From Rhabditoides inermis (taxonomy: Eukaryota > Nematoda > Chromadorea > Rhabditida > Rhabditidae): a DNA stretch of 64,000 nt. Below the pieces are notes generated by a model. It was not told where the DNA came from. It searched no databases and worked only from the letters and a program-made list of their open reading frames with translations. The translations under genes were made by a program, and so were the position numbers. The stretch spans positions 87,501 through 151,500 of the forward strand of contig CAWZYM010000010.1 in the NCBI GenBank assembly GCA_963966185.1. The letters are read 5' to 3'. Below, piece after piece: positions 23,654 through 35,871 of this stretch (the first letter of the stretch is position 1; every line of letters begins with the position of its first letter).

Positions 23654-26600
23654 AGAAAGAGAGGGGGAGAGAGAGAGGGAGAGAGGGAGAGAGAGGGAGA
23701 GAGAGAGACTGTTTCAGCGCGTAGGCCCGATCAAGTGGTGTAGCTACGAGATCCTCACAGCCGTTTTCGCATGTGTCGAGTATTTATCTCGACTCGACTC
23801 CCCCTGGCGGTATCTACAGGTTGTTGTTGTTGTTTACTGTTTCCCTTATGACGTCATTACAGTACCTCTCGGGCGTCGACATGGCTCTGAAGACAAATCT
23901 CGAGATGGTTCGGATATTCAAGGTAATCGTGTTCAACAAATAAGTAATGAGTATTTCCATATTCTACCACTAACAATGGAGAATATGAAAAAAACTTTTT
24001 TTCAAACATTTCATATGATGCGATTTCGAATAAATGATTTGTTTGTGAGTTTGTATTTCCATATTTTTTCCAGGCACTCAACGGCTCGTTCAACGCGGAA
24101 ATCAAGCCGTTCGAGTACTATCGATTGATGCGGCGGCGGGTGAGACAAGTCCATATATATTTCTATATACCTTCCCGAAACTATTCTTTGACATTTCGTC
24201 TTTGACATTTCACAGAGAATGGTAATAGAGCCGCGTGAAGATACCATCTTCCCTGAATTTTTGAAACGGGCGAATTTAGTGTCGAAGCAGGATTTCTGGA
24301 GCATTTCTAGGGTGTTTAGAGTGATTAGTCATCAGCGTTCTCCCTTGTGGCCAAAGGATGAAGACGACAATGATCAACTTCAGAGAGTCGACTCTCCGCT
24401 GCCTCTCTTCAAGACCTCTCTCTCTGCAACGTTCAGCCGCGCGTCAGCCGATTACATGACGAACAGCGACATAGTCAGAGTGGGTGGATGGACATGATTG
24501 ATTGTATGGTCAACCGTCAATCAATAATCATTTATCTGGAATCGTTGTGCCTGATTATGACATCATCTTTCCTTTCTACACTTTCGTTTCTAAATTTACT
24601 AGCGCTCCGGCGCGCTATCGCGCGCCTCCGCGCTAGATCATGGAAATGAGAAGAATAGAATTCATACAAGTTTTTGTTATGATCAATATTACTGTTTATT
24701 TACAACATTTTGAGTGAAACTGATTATTATAGTAGAGAAAATTAGTCGATTGATGTATTGATTGCACTGATAAGTATGTGTTCTAGAGGCGATGCAATAA
24801 TAATAATACCTGGTCTGCAAGTGTTTTGGTTAGCTGCCGCGTACCTCACTTGTACAAGTCAGTAGATCTATGTATGTTTCTAAATTTGAATGTCCTCTCT
24901 TATACAGAAAGAGACCCGCACGCTGCCGCGCGCTTCCGCTATCAATGTATATGAATACATAGATTATTGATAATCATTATACATTTCTTTTTCTGAACTA
25001 TACTTTCCTTTGCTCATAAAAACTCTCTCTGTCATCTTCTCTCTTTCTCTCCCTCTCTCTCTTTCTCTCTTCTCTCTGTTCTCTCTCCCTCTCTCTCCCT
25101 CACTCTCCTCGTGTTTCTTTTAGTGTTAATGCTACGAAAACAGAGAGCTTTGCTACTGCAACCTCTCTACCTCTTTCATTCTCGCATTCTCTCTCTCTAT
25201 CTCTATCTCTCCCTTCCTTTTTTATCTAACTCTTCCTTTTCCCCCTCTTACTCTTTTTCCTTCTTTCAAGTCTCCTCTCGCATTTTTTTTCTATTGTCAA
25301 TGCAACGACAACATTACTCTTATTCGCTCTAACACTGCCTTCTCTATATATCTACATATATGCTCCTCTCTAACTTTTTTCTTTTCTTTCTCTCTTTCTC
25401 TCTCCGTTCTTTGTCAATGCAATTTTAGAGATTGAAGTAAAAGTTTCGCTTGGGCATTGAGCTTCCGCTGCCGGACAGCGAGATTTTCATGGTTTTTCAA
25501 ACTAATAATGAAAGCAAAATTGAGAACTATCACAACGTGGACTACAGCCGAGGACGTAAACTCAACTATCTGCAAAGTTTCATACAAATTGGTTTAGTAT
25601 GAATCAAGTCATGAACGCGGAACTAATCAAAATCGCAAAAAAAAAAACGCGAGGGCGCGCGCCACTTTTGATAATTTGACAATATGTTTCTCACACCGTA
25701 ACCAACAACTCTGAATTTTGCAAGTACGCACTATTTGTTAAAACTAATTGTTCAATGTATGTACGGAAAATAAAGCGGAGATGTTTCTTAGATGAGACAC
25801 GTTCTCTGCGAACAGCTACAAAATATTTTTTTTGTGGTTTTTCTTCGAAATATAGGCAATGAATGTAATTGGAGAGTGATCACGAAGTGTACTGCGTCCT
25901 GAAATAATATGTGAACTTTCTGCAAAGTTTCACGCAAATCGATTCAGTAGAAACGGAGATATTCTTGCGGACACACAAGAAAAAGTGAAAAAGTGACCAT
26001 TTTTGATAGTATTTTGACCAAAAATAGAGGTAATGAAAGCAAAATTGAGAACTGTCACAGAATGAACTGCATTACAAGACGTAAACTCAACTATCTTATG
26101 AGTTTCATGCAAATTGGTTCTGTATGAATCGAGTTATGACCGCGGAAATACTAAAAATCGCAAAAGTGAGGCGAGAGCGCGCGCGCGGCTCTTGCTAATT
26201 TGGCTATATTTGCCTTACACCGAAACCAATGATGATGAAACTTGCAGGTTAGTGACAGAACTATTTGTTGAAAGTAATTACAGAACAAGAAGCGAAACTG
26301 TTTCTTAGGTGAGAAGCTTTTGCAGCGGACAGCACCAAAATCGGCGAATTTTGAGGTTTTTCTACCAAATATAGGCAATGAGTGTAATTGGAGAGTAATC
26401 ATAAAGTGGACTGCATTCTGAAGTACTATGTAAACTTTTCGCAAAGTTTGACGCAAATCGGTTCGGTAGAAACGGAGTTATGCCCGCGGACACACAAGAA
26501 AAAGTGCAAAAGTGACCATTTTTGGTGGTTTTTCGACCAAATATGGACGTAGAGGAGGAGTTGAGAGGTGCCTGAATTTTGATGTCGTCCTTGGAAGAGA

Positions 26601-27699
26601 ACACAACTTTCTACCAAGTTTCATGCGAATTGGTTGAGTTTGAAGCTAGTTATGAGTCTGGAATGACGTACGGACACCATAGGACATTTTAGTAGAAAAG
26701 GAGATTTTCGGTTTGAGTGTGCTTTCAGAAACAAATCGCTTTTCTCAATGGCACATTGTGCGCAGACGAGAGCCTCTGGGCGACTATAGCCGGCAATCCA
26801 CAAAGTGAGTCAATCGATATTATCGATCGAATCGATCAATACTATCGATTTCAGAACTCGCCATGCCGGGCGGTTTCGATGGGGCAGAGTTCATGAGTCG
26901 CGGAATCATACAAAGGTCAAGTTTTGAAGTGAATTCAGAGGATTGTTGCTGTTGTGGAACAATTACCTAACACTTTTCAGATACATCCCGCAATTCGAGC
27001 CGTCCTACAACGAGGACTATGCTGAGTACTACATCGCCCGGTATCAACAGTGGGAGCTCAGAAAGTCGCCGCGCTGCTACGGTAGGAAATATAAAAAATG
27101 AAGATGAAAAAGCCATTCCTGAACGGTTCATGGCAATCGGTTTCAGAAAGTAGATCTACAAATGATGGAAGGTGTCTTCAGGTAAGATGGTGCGATGCTC
27201 ATGCGTACTCGGATGAAATTGATATAGGACTGTTCTTGATCAAAATTTCATTCAAACATTCCTGTCCACGAGACATTCCTCTCAACGGTTCATGGATCTC
27301 ACATCTCTGTCAGAACATGTCAGAATCTTTGTCTATGTCGTCAGAATCTCTGTCAGGACAATCTTCAGGCAAGATGGTGCGGGGCTCGTGCGTCTTCGGG
27401 GTGGCGGATCTGCCGGATCTGGTCTCTAGAAGGGAGCTGGTCGCACACAAGCTCTACATCGACTACCAACCAGCCGCATTCTTCTGCCTGCTCAATGTCA
27501 GTTTCTTTTAGGTTTTTCCACTACTTATGTAATCATAACGATTTCGGACAAACACTTGAACTTGAATGTAGTCATTTTTCACGTTCCCACTAAACGAACA
27601 ATTTTCCAGGAAATCCAGCGACGCACCGCGCACCCAAACCCTACTTTCTCCACCCTGCCCTACTCCCACCCGCGAGACGCGCCAATCAGGACATTGTAA
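21537..27699 (+). CDS. Core-2/I-branching-type glycosyltransferase (GT14)
   Basis: Thirteen exons join in frame (421 aa): 21537-21739, 22549-22633, 22739-22804, 23426-23557, 23718-23819, 23863-23922, 24074-24139, 24384-24479, 26729-26804, 26855-26915, 26981-27081, 27369-27496, 27610-27699. A type II membrane anchor sits at residues 4-23 (VWWALVGAQLFSMCLFAGW). GT14 hallmarks follow in order: ELNYPLAYAMLVYKNALQ, VYHQLSSFHRAQHSFCVAV, PNVHVM, IKWCSYEILTAVFACVEYL, YLSGVDMALKTNLEMVRIF, ALNGSFNAEI, DESLWATIAG, and C-terminal GSCVFGVADLPDLV. Nematode GLY-family relatives transfer GlcNAc in the Golgi to make branched O-glycans; the exact acceptor cannot be read from sequence. First exon donor is GTGCGT and exon 12 donor is GTCAGT, both weak but frame-consistent. 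A 2.2-kb intron and several decayed exon-edge copies lie inside. Confidence 0.92.
21867..22312. repeat. Fold-back element with two outward-facing tRNA-like sequences
   Basis: Arms at about 21867-22034 and 22152-22312 are imperfect inverted copies (outermost GGATCCTATATGCCATCCG), separated by about 115 bp. Each arm carries a tRNA-like sequence with an A-box-like TGGCGCAGTGGTAGA and a perfect B box GGTTCGATTCC: minus strand about 21957-22034, plus strand about 22151-22230. The cloverleaf pairing is poor, so these look like tRNA-derived repeat copies rather than working tRNA genes. Lies in GT14 intron 1. Confidence 0.7.
24480..26728. repeat. Large GT14 intron with a roughly 540-bp tandem duplication
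   Basis: Segments about 25500-26030 and 26040-26570 are aligned copies: both have GAAAGCAAAATTGAGAACT, ACGTAAACTCAACTATCT, then CGCGAGGGCGCGCG-like, CAATGA.TGTAATTGGAGAGT, and CGGACACACAAGAAAAAGTG followed by GTGACCATTTTTG. A related half-word (AAGTTTCATGCGAATTGGTT) recurs at 26616, so a third partial copy is likely. The left part (25030-25420) is (CT)-rich. No coding frame. Also holds a palindrome near 24600-24635. Confidence 0.7.
24600..24635. repeat. Imperfect copy of a GC-rich 36-bp palindrome
   Basis: TAGCGCTCCGGCGCGC, loop TATC, GCGCGCCTCCGCGCTA. It matches the perfect palindrome at 46301-46336 except for changes in the right arm and loop, so both belong to one small hairpin family. 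Confidence 0.65.
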
Positions 27700-27940
27700 A
27701 AATATTTATGGGTATAAAAGTTAAAACCACCACATACAATAGCGTGAGACCATTGGGCAAACCGAGTAAGTATAGCAAAACTGGCTGACAGAACAGACAG
27801 AAACATTGGAAGTTCAGACAGACAGACAGTGAGACAAGCAGACAGTCAGAGTGGGAGAAAGAGGTTCAATCCTGTTCAAAAGACGTGGCTCGGACAGAAC
27901 AAACGGGAGCAAAGCGGGTGGAAGAGGAAGGCGAAGACGT

Positions 27941-29521
27941 TCAGTTCCTGTTGAACAGACCGAGCGTGCCGCTCTTCTTCTTCTTGATGGGGTACTCGGA
28001 TGTCTGGGAGCTGGTGGGCGACACTCTCCGCGAGTTCTCGCTCATCGACAGAGAGGCCATCGAGCCAAAGTTGCCGCCGCGCAGATCGGCCAACTAGATT
28101 ACATGTATAAACAATAAAAAAAATACAATTTCATATACATTAGCTCAGCGGCTCAGCATTACACACATTTTCTTTTATATCTTACACTTTTTCTAGTACC
28201 GCCCTGGTCCGCTCGAGGTCGATTTTTGTCTTACGAAAAGTCCGTGAAACCAATAAAAATAACACAGATCTGAGGTTACAGCTATTCTGGATGAATGATT
28301 GAATGAACAATTCACATTTTCATATACAGAAGCTACTTCAAAAAAAAGGAATAAGATAGGAAGTACCTCCTTGGTGAGTCTCTCCAGCTCGGAGCGGCGC
28401 AGGGCGACCTCGCGAGACAGCGCGGCTGAGCGAGCCTCCAGCTGAAAGAAAGAGAGGTAGAGAGGGGCGAGAGACAGCGCAAATAGAGAGAGTGCAGACA
28501 CTAACAACCGGGTAAAGAAGGGCGAGAGACGATGCAAATGGAGAAAGTGCAGAAGCTATAGTAGGCCCGCAAATCTGTTCCACTCTTTCACGAGAGACAT
28601 TAGGGTGGTAAGACAACGATCAACGATCAGAATTTTTCGGATGACATTTTCAATTTGACAAAACAGCAAAAAAGACTGCTGTGCATTTCGCTCAGTATAC
28701 GGTATGTTCAAAACCCACAATAATGTTTTCAACGACAATTCCTGATCTAAGTGCGAGCCTATTATACTAAAAAAAAGAATATATATATGAAACACGAAAA
28801 ACCCTACCCACCCTCTTCTCCCTCTCGGCCAGCTTGATTTCGCGGTCGCGCACCTTCTCGTTGAACAGCTAAAGCGATCGATATAAATCAATCAATCGAT
28901 AAATCTGCCCACCTTCTCCATCTGGACCTTCTTGATCTCTAGGTCGGCCGTCTTCTTGGCGCGCTCCTCCTCAAGTTGCGTGAACGGGTCGCGATCCGAC
29001 GTGATCGCCTTAGGAATCTTCGACATCTGCAAAACAATCGATCAATAAATCAATTATACTCCATATTCGGATCAGAAAAGTTCCGTAGAAATTTAAAACT
29101 GTTTGCCAATCAATAAATCAATACAATTTCATATTCGGTAAAACAACCAATTCACTCACCTGTCGCAGGCGGAAGTTCTCATAGTGCACGCTGCGCGTAA
29201 CATCGATCAGATCCACCTGAAATCAATCAATAAACAATATGCAATCAATCGATAAATCAATAAATCGATATACCAGGTTGGTGCGGATGACAATGTCGCG
29301 GAGGGCGAGGAAGTCGTTGTGATCCAGGTTGTCCACTTCCACAGTGCCCCACGGGTACTCGCTGGAAAGGGAGTACGGTATTACAGTATTCTACAGTAAT
29401 CTCACAGCATACTACAGTAACCCATACCGGTAGCGGATGCGGCGGCTGCCCTCCTCGCGAAGTTTGTTGCTGCCGATGACGGCAAACGGGGCGCTGAACA
29501 TGGAGATTGGGGAAATAGAGG

Positions 29522-29586
<65 letters not shown>

Positions 29587-31193
29587 AGGGAGAGGGAGAG
29601 GGAGAGGGAGAGGGAGAGGGAGAGGGAGAGGGAGAGAGAGAGAGAAAGAGAGAGAGGGAGAGAGGGAGAGAGAAAGAGAGAGGAAGGAGGAGCACATGAC
29701 GGAAATGCGACGTGGGATACAAACCACCTACACCACTCGTGAAATTCTCGGCAATCGTACAAAACGGATAGAGACGTGTATCGACGGAATGAAACATCGA
29801 TGAGAAACTCACCGCGCCCTGAGGGGCGCGTACAGCTTCTTGTCCTCCTCGGTATCCTCGAAGGGGAAGGCGTACAGCTTGATCTTGTGCTGCTCCAGGT
29901 CGCGGCGAACCTGGAAAAGGAAGTCGTGAAACAAATAAAACTGTACGTGTATGTATATCCATCAATCCACCATATCAATTTTATCCAAGTTCTCTCTGTA
30001 CACAATCCAATGGTTTGGTTCGCTATGGAGCTGGTCGAGCAATCAATGAAAAAACTAAAACACTAAATGCAACAAATAAAATAACAACCCACCTGCGCCT
30101 CGAACCTCTTACTACGTACGAGAACCAAAACACAACACACAATATAACATCACAACACACAACACACCTGCGCCTTGAACCGGTGCAGCTCGTCCTTGGT
30201 CATCGTGTCGGCCTTGGCGATGACGGGGATGATGTTGACGCGGTCGTGCAGGCGCGTCATGAACTCAATGTCCAGCTGCTTCAGTCTGGTAAGAGGGCTG
30301 TTTATACTTTAACTATTTAATCAGAACAATATGAACAACAGTCCAGCTGTCCTGCTTCAGTCTAGAAAGAGGTTTGCATACATTTATAAATCTGATCTGA
30401 TCAGCGTAAAAGAACATTTCAGACTTTTCAGAAGAAACGAGGTAACAGTAGGAGTATGACATACACAACAAGGATTAATTTGAATACACCAGGAATACTG
30501 CAGAAAGTGCACAGTATATTGCAGCACACATAAAAGTATACGAGCAAGAAAATTGTGAGACGTCGTACCCGTGTCCGTTGGGTTCGATGAAGTAGAGTGC
30601 GAGATGGACGCAGTTGTCGGGCACCCTCTCCGGCCGCTCGAGTCGCGTCTCCTCGCAAAAGTACTCCAGGTACTTCGAGTCCACGTACTGCAGGATCGGC
30701 TCCCAGCTGGAAAATGATTTTGCATTCGATAAATTGTGATTAGTATTTCACAAAATAGGCGCGCAGAGCTAAGCTGACCATTTCGAGTTGTCGAGTTGGT
30801 CTCCGAATCCGGGTGTGTCGACGAGGGTGAGGTTGAGGGCGACGCCGTTCTCCGTCAGACGCACCTGCTTCTGCTCGATGCGCATCGTCTGCGACGTCAG
30901 CGCCGGCTGCTGCAACGTGACCAAGTTCGAAAGTGATTCAGCGAGGACTTTGAGAAACTGAAACAATCAAACCTCGTTGAGGTCGTTGATCTCGGCGAGG
31001 AAGAGGGTGTTGACGAAGGTCGACTTGCCGAGTCCCGACTGCCCAACCACCATCATCGTGAACTCGAAACCATTCTTGATCGCGCGACGGAACACCTAGA
31101 GAATTGCATTGTTGAGATCTTCATGAAATTGAGAAAGAATCTCACCTGATTCGGGAAGTTGGCGAAACCGACATAGTTCTGACTGTCGGCCAT
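27941..31193 (-). CDS. Septin, SEPT7-like
   Basis: Thirteen minus-strand exons (421 aa): 31146-31193, 30973-31095, 30779-30909, 30569-30706, 30168-30285, 29813-29910, 29428-29493, 29274-29361, 29160-29216, 28913-29026, 28812-28868, 28367-28441, 27941-28093. GTPase motifs are complete: P-loop GQSGLGKST (34-42), G3 DTPG (88-91), G4 AKAD (170-173). The septin unique element is present ([39 protein letters not shown]). A C-terminal coiled coil (about 300-375) follows, then a basic tail ending in [23 protein letters not shown] and [11 protein letters not shown] are closer to SEPT7 than to SEPT2. Nematodes have two septins, UNC-59 and UNC-61, acting in cytokinesis and cortical organisation; I do not decide between them. 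The exon 27941-28093 is a C-terminal assignment based on phase and position. Confidence 0.93.
29524..29682. repeat. (GA)n / (GGGAGA)n microsatellite in septin intron
   Basis: A pure (GA) run followed by about ten GGGAGA units and mixed GA/GGA tract. It occupies much of intron 29494-29812. Confidence 0.85.
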
Positions 31194-31587
31194 GATTGCC
31201 TGAAATACAAACCATAAAACAAACGTAAAACACTGTTGAGTAAAATTGACGTCATCAGCTGAAAAATTTTGAAATCAAATAAATTCCCGCGTGATTAAAT
31301 CTAAATCGTTGCAAGACCATTTAACAAACTTTATTCGGTCTTGCTACGGCCAGAATGATTTGAAGGCTGATTCACGGTATAAATTTTCTCTGATTTTCTG
31401 ATTCTCTTCGCCATGTGATCTCTCTCGCATCGCATCCCAATTTTTCGAAAGAATTTTTAAAACTTTATAAATTTATAATTTTTGGCATGTTTTTTTGTTT
31501 ATTTTATCTACTACAATTGTCTCCAGGGTTAACTGCTTTTTCGAAGGCAGGAATCGTGGACTAGCCGGGTCTTAACCTACATCAGCC
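31194..31587. promoter_or_regulatory. Divergent promoter region, septin / NSA2
   Basis: 394 bp between divergent start codons, AT-rich toward the NSA2 side. No specific motif supported. Confidence 0.4.
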
Positions 31588-33069
31588 ATGGTACGTTTTT
31601 TTGCATCATTTCATTGACGTCACTTTTTGTGTTTTTGGAAACTTTATAATGTTGATCTCAATGTTTGAAATATGTTTATGGTTCTGTATAATGTGATGTT
31701 ACTGATCACATTATTTCAGCCCCAGAACGAACACATTGAGCTCCACCGCAAGCGTCATGGACGCCGCCTCGATTATGAGGAGCGCCTGTGAGTCATATTA
31801 AATAACACAAATTAATTAAATTAGAAATATTCTATTCAAACAATGTGTTTAGTCGCAAGAAGGAGGCGCGCGCGGGACACAAGCGCTCGGAGGTGGCGAA
31901 GAAGCTGCGCGGTATCAAGGCGAAGCTCTACCACAAGAAGCGCTACTCGGAGAAGGTGGAGATGCGCAAGCTGCTGAAGCAGCACGAGGAGAAGGAGCAG
32001 AAGTCGACGGTGGAGCAGCCCAAGCAGGGCGCCGTTCCCGCTTATCTGCTCGACCGTCAGCAGCAGACCACCGGAACTGTCCTGTCCAATATGATCAAGG
32101 AGAAGAGAAAGCAGAAGGCGAACAAGTACCAAGTACCCATTCCCACCGTCAAGGCCGTCTCCGACTTCGACGCCTTCAAGGTTGTCAAGTCTGGAAAGAC
32201 GAACAGGAAGGGATGGAAGCGCATGGTCACCAAGGTGCGTTCCACTTTTTTTTACTTTTGTTGCGTCAATCGTTTATAAATAATATTTAGGTCACTTTCG
32301 TTGGAGATTCTTTCACTCGTAAGCCCGCCAAGTTCGAGCGTTTCATCAGGCCGATGGGTCTTCGTTTCACCAAGGTGAGATTTTTTGTAAAGTGTTGTTG
32401 CTGTGGCAGTGTTTTTGTCCATGTCAGTTGTGTCAAATATTTCTGCTCTGTCACTCACTAGTTTCTCTTTTCTGATGAGTATGATGCGCCGCTGTGCAGT
32501 CGTATGATTCGTCTGTTATCTGTCACTCACACTTGGTTTGACTGTCGCATTTGAATGATGTGAAGATTCCATTTTATAGAAAGTCATGTCAACATATTGT
32601 GCAGGCTCACGTGACGCACCCCGAGCTGCAGACGACGTTCTGCCTGCCTATTGTGGGAGTGAAGAAGAACCCCTCGTCGACCATGTACACCTCGCTCGGA
32701 GTCATCACCAAGGGAACCATCATCGAGGTGAGAATAGTTGTTTTAGTTATTTCAAAGTTACACGTGTTTAAAAAGTTTGTTTATCAGCAGATTCAAATTA
32801 TACAACCGTCGACCTAGCCAATAAGGAAACTGACCTAAGGCTTCGAGTCGCTAGCTGCTTACAAGGGGTCCATCGATGAATGTAATGAACTTGGATCAAA
32901 TGACGTCACAGACTTCTGATTAGAACAAATCACAATCATTGTGTTTCAGGTCAACATTTCGGAGCTGGGTATGGTGACGCAAGGAGGAAAGGTTGTCTGG
33001 GCCAAGTACGCGCAGGTGACGAACAACCCGGAGAACGATGGATGCATCAATGCCGTGCTCCTCATCTAA
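31588..33069 (+). CDS. nsa2: NSA2 / TINP1 ribosome biogenesis factor (eS8-like fold)
   Basis: Six exons: 31588-31590 (the ATG alone), 31720-31787, 31853-32234, 32291-32374, 32605-32727, 32950-33069, giving 259 aa against about 260 for the family. [89 protein letters not shown] and the C-terminus [14 protein letters not shown] are nearly family consensus. NSA2 is a nucleolar factor needed for 60S subunit maturation (27S pre-rRNA processing). Splitting the initiator codon off as a 3-nt coding exon is notable but the GT donor and TTTCAG acceptor are clean. Confidence 0.97.
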
Positions 33070-33537
33070 ACACACCATGTTTGCATCGCCGTCGCGCTGT
33101 CTGGAGTGTTCGCAGCACTGTACAGGTCTCACCCCTAGCCCCCTTTTTGTTACACTCCTTTGTTCCGAAGCGGAACATCCGTACATATTTTGTTGTTGGT
33201 TCACTGTTGGATGTTTTTGAGTTTTATGAGAATAATGAATTTGTTGTTATGTTGTTCACTGATTATTAGTAAACCTTTCTCTCGCTGTCTAGCGTTGCGA
33301 GCGTGCTAATTGAATCTGTCACTCTGAGCGTTTTTCATGTGTCCGCTCGCATGATTCGGCGTTGGCGCATCCGGCTGAGACATTATTCCCCCGGGAGGGG
33401 CGGCGCGCTCACATTCCATTATCCCCATCAGTATTCACACCCCGCTGAAAGAAGAGCCGGGCATACGGTAGCCATGATGCCACATCAGAGCGAACCACCC
33501 CCTGAGAGTTGCCAAAACGCGAATAACATGCATTTAT
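33070..33537. other. Convergent intergenic region, NSA2 / homeobox gene
   Basis: 468 bp, 3' flanks of two convergent genes. No gene seen. Confidence 0.5.
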
Positions 33538-34227
33538 CTAGCCGCTAGTTGTGTTGGGGGATACTGTAGGGGCAGGAGAGGGGTTGGCGGGAGCAGGAGG
33601 GGATGAGGGAGTGAGGGGAGTGACAAGCGGATGGCACCTCTTGTTCTTCATACGACGATTCTGGAACCAGATCTTCACCTGAAATGGATAAAATAATGCC
33701 AGCGTCATATACCGTATTCTCTAAGAACCACCCGTTTAGTAGCAGCTGGTAATGATTATGCAAATTACATTTTGCATGAACAAAACCTACGACCATCACA
33801 TTTTTTTCCGGTCGCTTGATCGTGCAGGTAGTTATGCAAATGGTTACAGGTAAGTATGCCAATGAACCTGAGTCGCGGTTATATGTGGGTATGCAAATGA
33901 CTGATTAATCATGTAGACTCGTCGGTTGTAGGTTACAGGTAATTGTGCAAATGCGTTGTCGGTTACAGGTAATTTTGCGAATGCACACCTGTGTCTCGGT
34001 GAGTGCGAGCTGCTGGGCGAGCTGGTAGCGGCGCGGCCGGCTGAGGTAGTTGTTCTCGGCGAACTGCCTCTCCAGCTGGATCAACTGCTCGCTGGTGAAG
34101 GCGGTTCGCGGGCGGCGCAGCCGGCCCCACTGCTGCTGCCACGCGCCAACTGGAAGGGGGGGGGGAGGGAGGGTGGAAGGGAGGGAGGGAGGGAGGGAGG
34201 GAGGGAGGGAGGGTGAAAGGGAGGGAG

Positions 34228-34265
<38 letters not shown>

Positions 34266-34573
34266 GAGGAGGAAGAGAGAGAGAAAGAAGCGTACAGAAG
34301 GAGGGAGAGCTCACTGCAATCGTGCAAGTTTATACAATACAATAAGTTTTTTTGGGATACTATCATCGACACAATCAGTTTTGTGTGATGTGCGAAGTGC
34401 GCCTCGCAAATTCTGTAAACTGTAAGTTTGTAAAAAAAATTGTCTCTCTCATTCCGGCAGTATGTCTCTGATCAGGCTCCGGGGCCCCCCGTTGCTTTTA
34501 GTTAGTAGACAGCAGAGAGAGAGAGAGAGGAGGTGTGATGTTGTGGACAGAGAGAGAGGGAGGGAGGGAGAGG

Positions 34574-34615
<42 letters not shown>

Positions 34616-35871
34616 AGAGAGAGAGACTCACGAGTGAACGCGAGCTGGTCGTAGAGGAAGGGCATAGCTGCGGCGGCTACCGGCAGCGATGACAGGCCGG
34701 CGGAGGGATACGTGTACGGCAGCTGAACGAGCGTATATCGACATGCAACCTTCCCACCAGCGAATCTGTTCGCGACGCTTCCACCCGAAATCCGCGGCAT
34801 CCACATTTTCCCGGTTTTCGAGCATGCGACGCATGTCTGTGTGGAGGTTCGCGAGTTCGCGAGGTCTGGGTTTCAAATAGGAAGTTGCGCGCGCGCCGCG
34901 CGCGATTTTCAAATGCGGGACGGACGCGCGGAGTCGTGGCGGAACAAAATATTCGCTGGAGACTGTACCTGCAGTGGCAGGGCGGGCGAGGCGGCGGCTG
35001 GCGGTGGGTCATCTGTGGTGGGAGGAGAGGAGAAGGAGGAGAGGGAGGAGGAGAGAGTGGACAGCAGACACTGCGACACCTGAAAAGTGTACCATTTTCC
35101 TATGCATTACATCACTATTCAACTGGAAATGGCTAAAATCGCTCAAACATGGTGAACAGGAGACACTGCGACACCTGAAAAGGGAAATTCAATGCATTCC
35201 GGAGGTAGTTGATAGTAGTTGGAAGGCAAGTGAGAAGTGCGTTTTGCAAGGCAGTTTTGATGTAGCTAGGAGGCATAATGGCAGTAGTTTGAAGAAACTG
35301 TGACTGACCGCTTCAATGTACACATCTCTATTCTCTTTTTCCAAAACATCACTGTTCAACGGATAGTAATATATTAAAGGGAAATGGCTAGAATAGCTAA
35401 AGGGAGGAGAGAGTGGACAGGAGACACTGCGACACCTGGGAATGCACTGTAAAACGGCAAGCGGAAGACAGACTCAAATCTACTCAAACGGATACAGAGT
35501 TAAACGAAACATGTGGAAATGTGAAGCTTACATAGAAAAGACGCATGAAAATAACAGAATCGGAAGGTAAAGGTAGCGGAAGGTAAAGGTAGCTTATGAA
35601 TACTCAGCGGGGGTCGAAGCAAGACTATGGGAATGCAATGTGTACTTTTTTTCTATTCTCTTCTGCGTTACATCACTATTCAACTGAAAATATCAACTTG
35701 GAGCGTAAATCGCTAAACATGGTGAATGGGAGACGTTGATTCGTGTGTCGTCATGTGTCTCTACTCTAGAGTAACAGTGTTACGAAATGGGAATACAGTC
35801 ATCGGGCTAGAGATGCTCACCGTAGCCTCCTTCCCAGTATCGCCCAGTAGCGAGTCGATGGAGCTGAACAT
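33538..35871 (-). CDS. Homeodomain transcription factor (MNX/HB9-like or related ANTP class)
   Basis: Five minus-strand exons (184 aa): 35821-35871, 34969-35079, 34632-34722, 33989-34149, 33538-33678. The N-terminus [11 protein letters not shown] resembles the short N-terminal repression-type motifs of homeobox proteins. A Ser/Pro/Ala-rich linker leads to a full homeodomain: [57 protein letters not shown]. The intron between homeodomain residues 44 and 45 (TETQ|VKIW) is a common position. YLSRP and [16 protein letters not shown] resemble MNX/HB9 (C. elegans CEH-12), but helix 2 also recalls Evx, so the class is not certain. It is a nuclear DNA-binding regulator. Intron 35080-35820 contains decayed copies of the exon 2 edge. 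Exon 1 and upstream DNA are duplicated elsewhere in the window. Confidence 0.9.
34151..34281. repeat. (GGGA)n and (GA)n microsatellites in homeobox intron
   Basis: A GGGAGGGA tract passes into (GA)n within intron 34150-34631; a second (GA)n block lies at 34516-34627 beside the next exon. Confidence 0.8.
35195..35312. repeat. MITE-like copy in homeobox intron 1
   Basis: Matches the element at 2121-2257 along its length (GTAGTTGGA, GATGTAG, GGAGGCAT, GGCAGTAG.TTGAAGA, ACTGACCGCT). Confidence 0.55.

Noticed and set aside
27885..28097. Plus-strand 70-codon frame after the GT14 gene
   Set aside because: Antisense of the septin C-terminal exon, which has splice sites in phase and a fitting coiled-coil tail.
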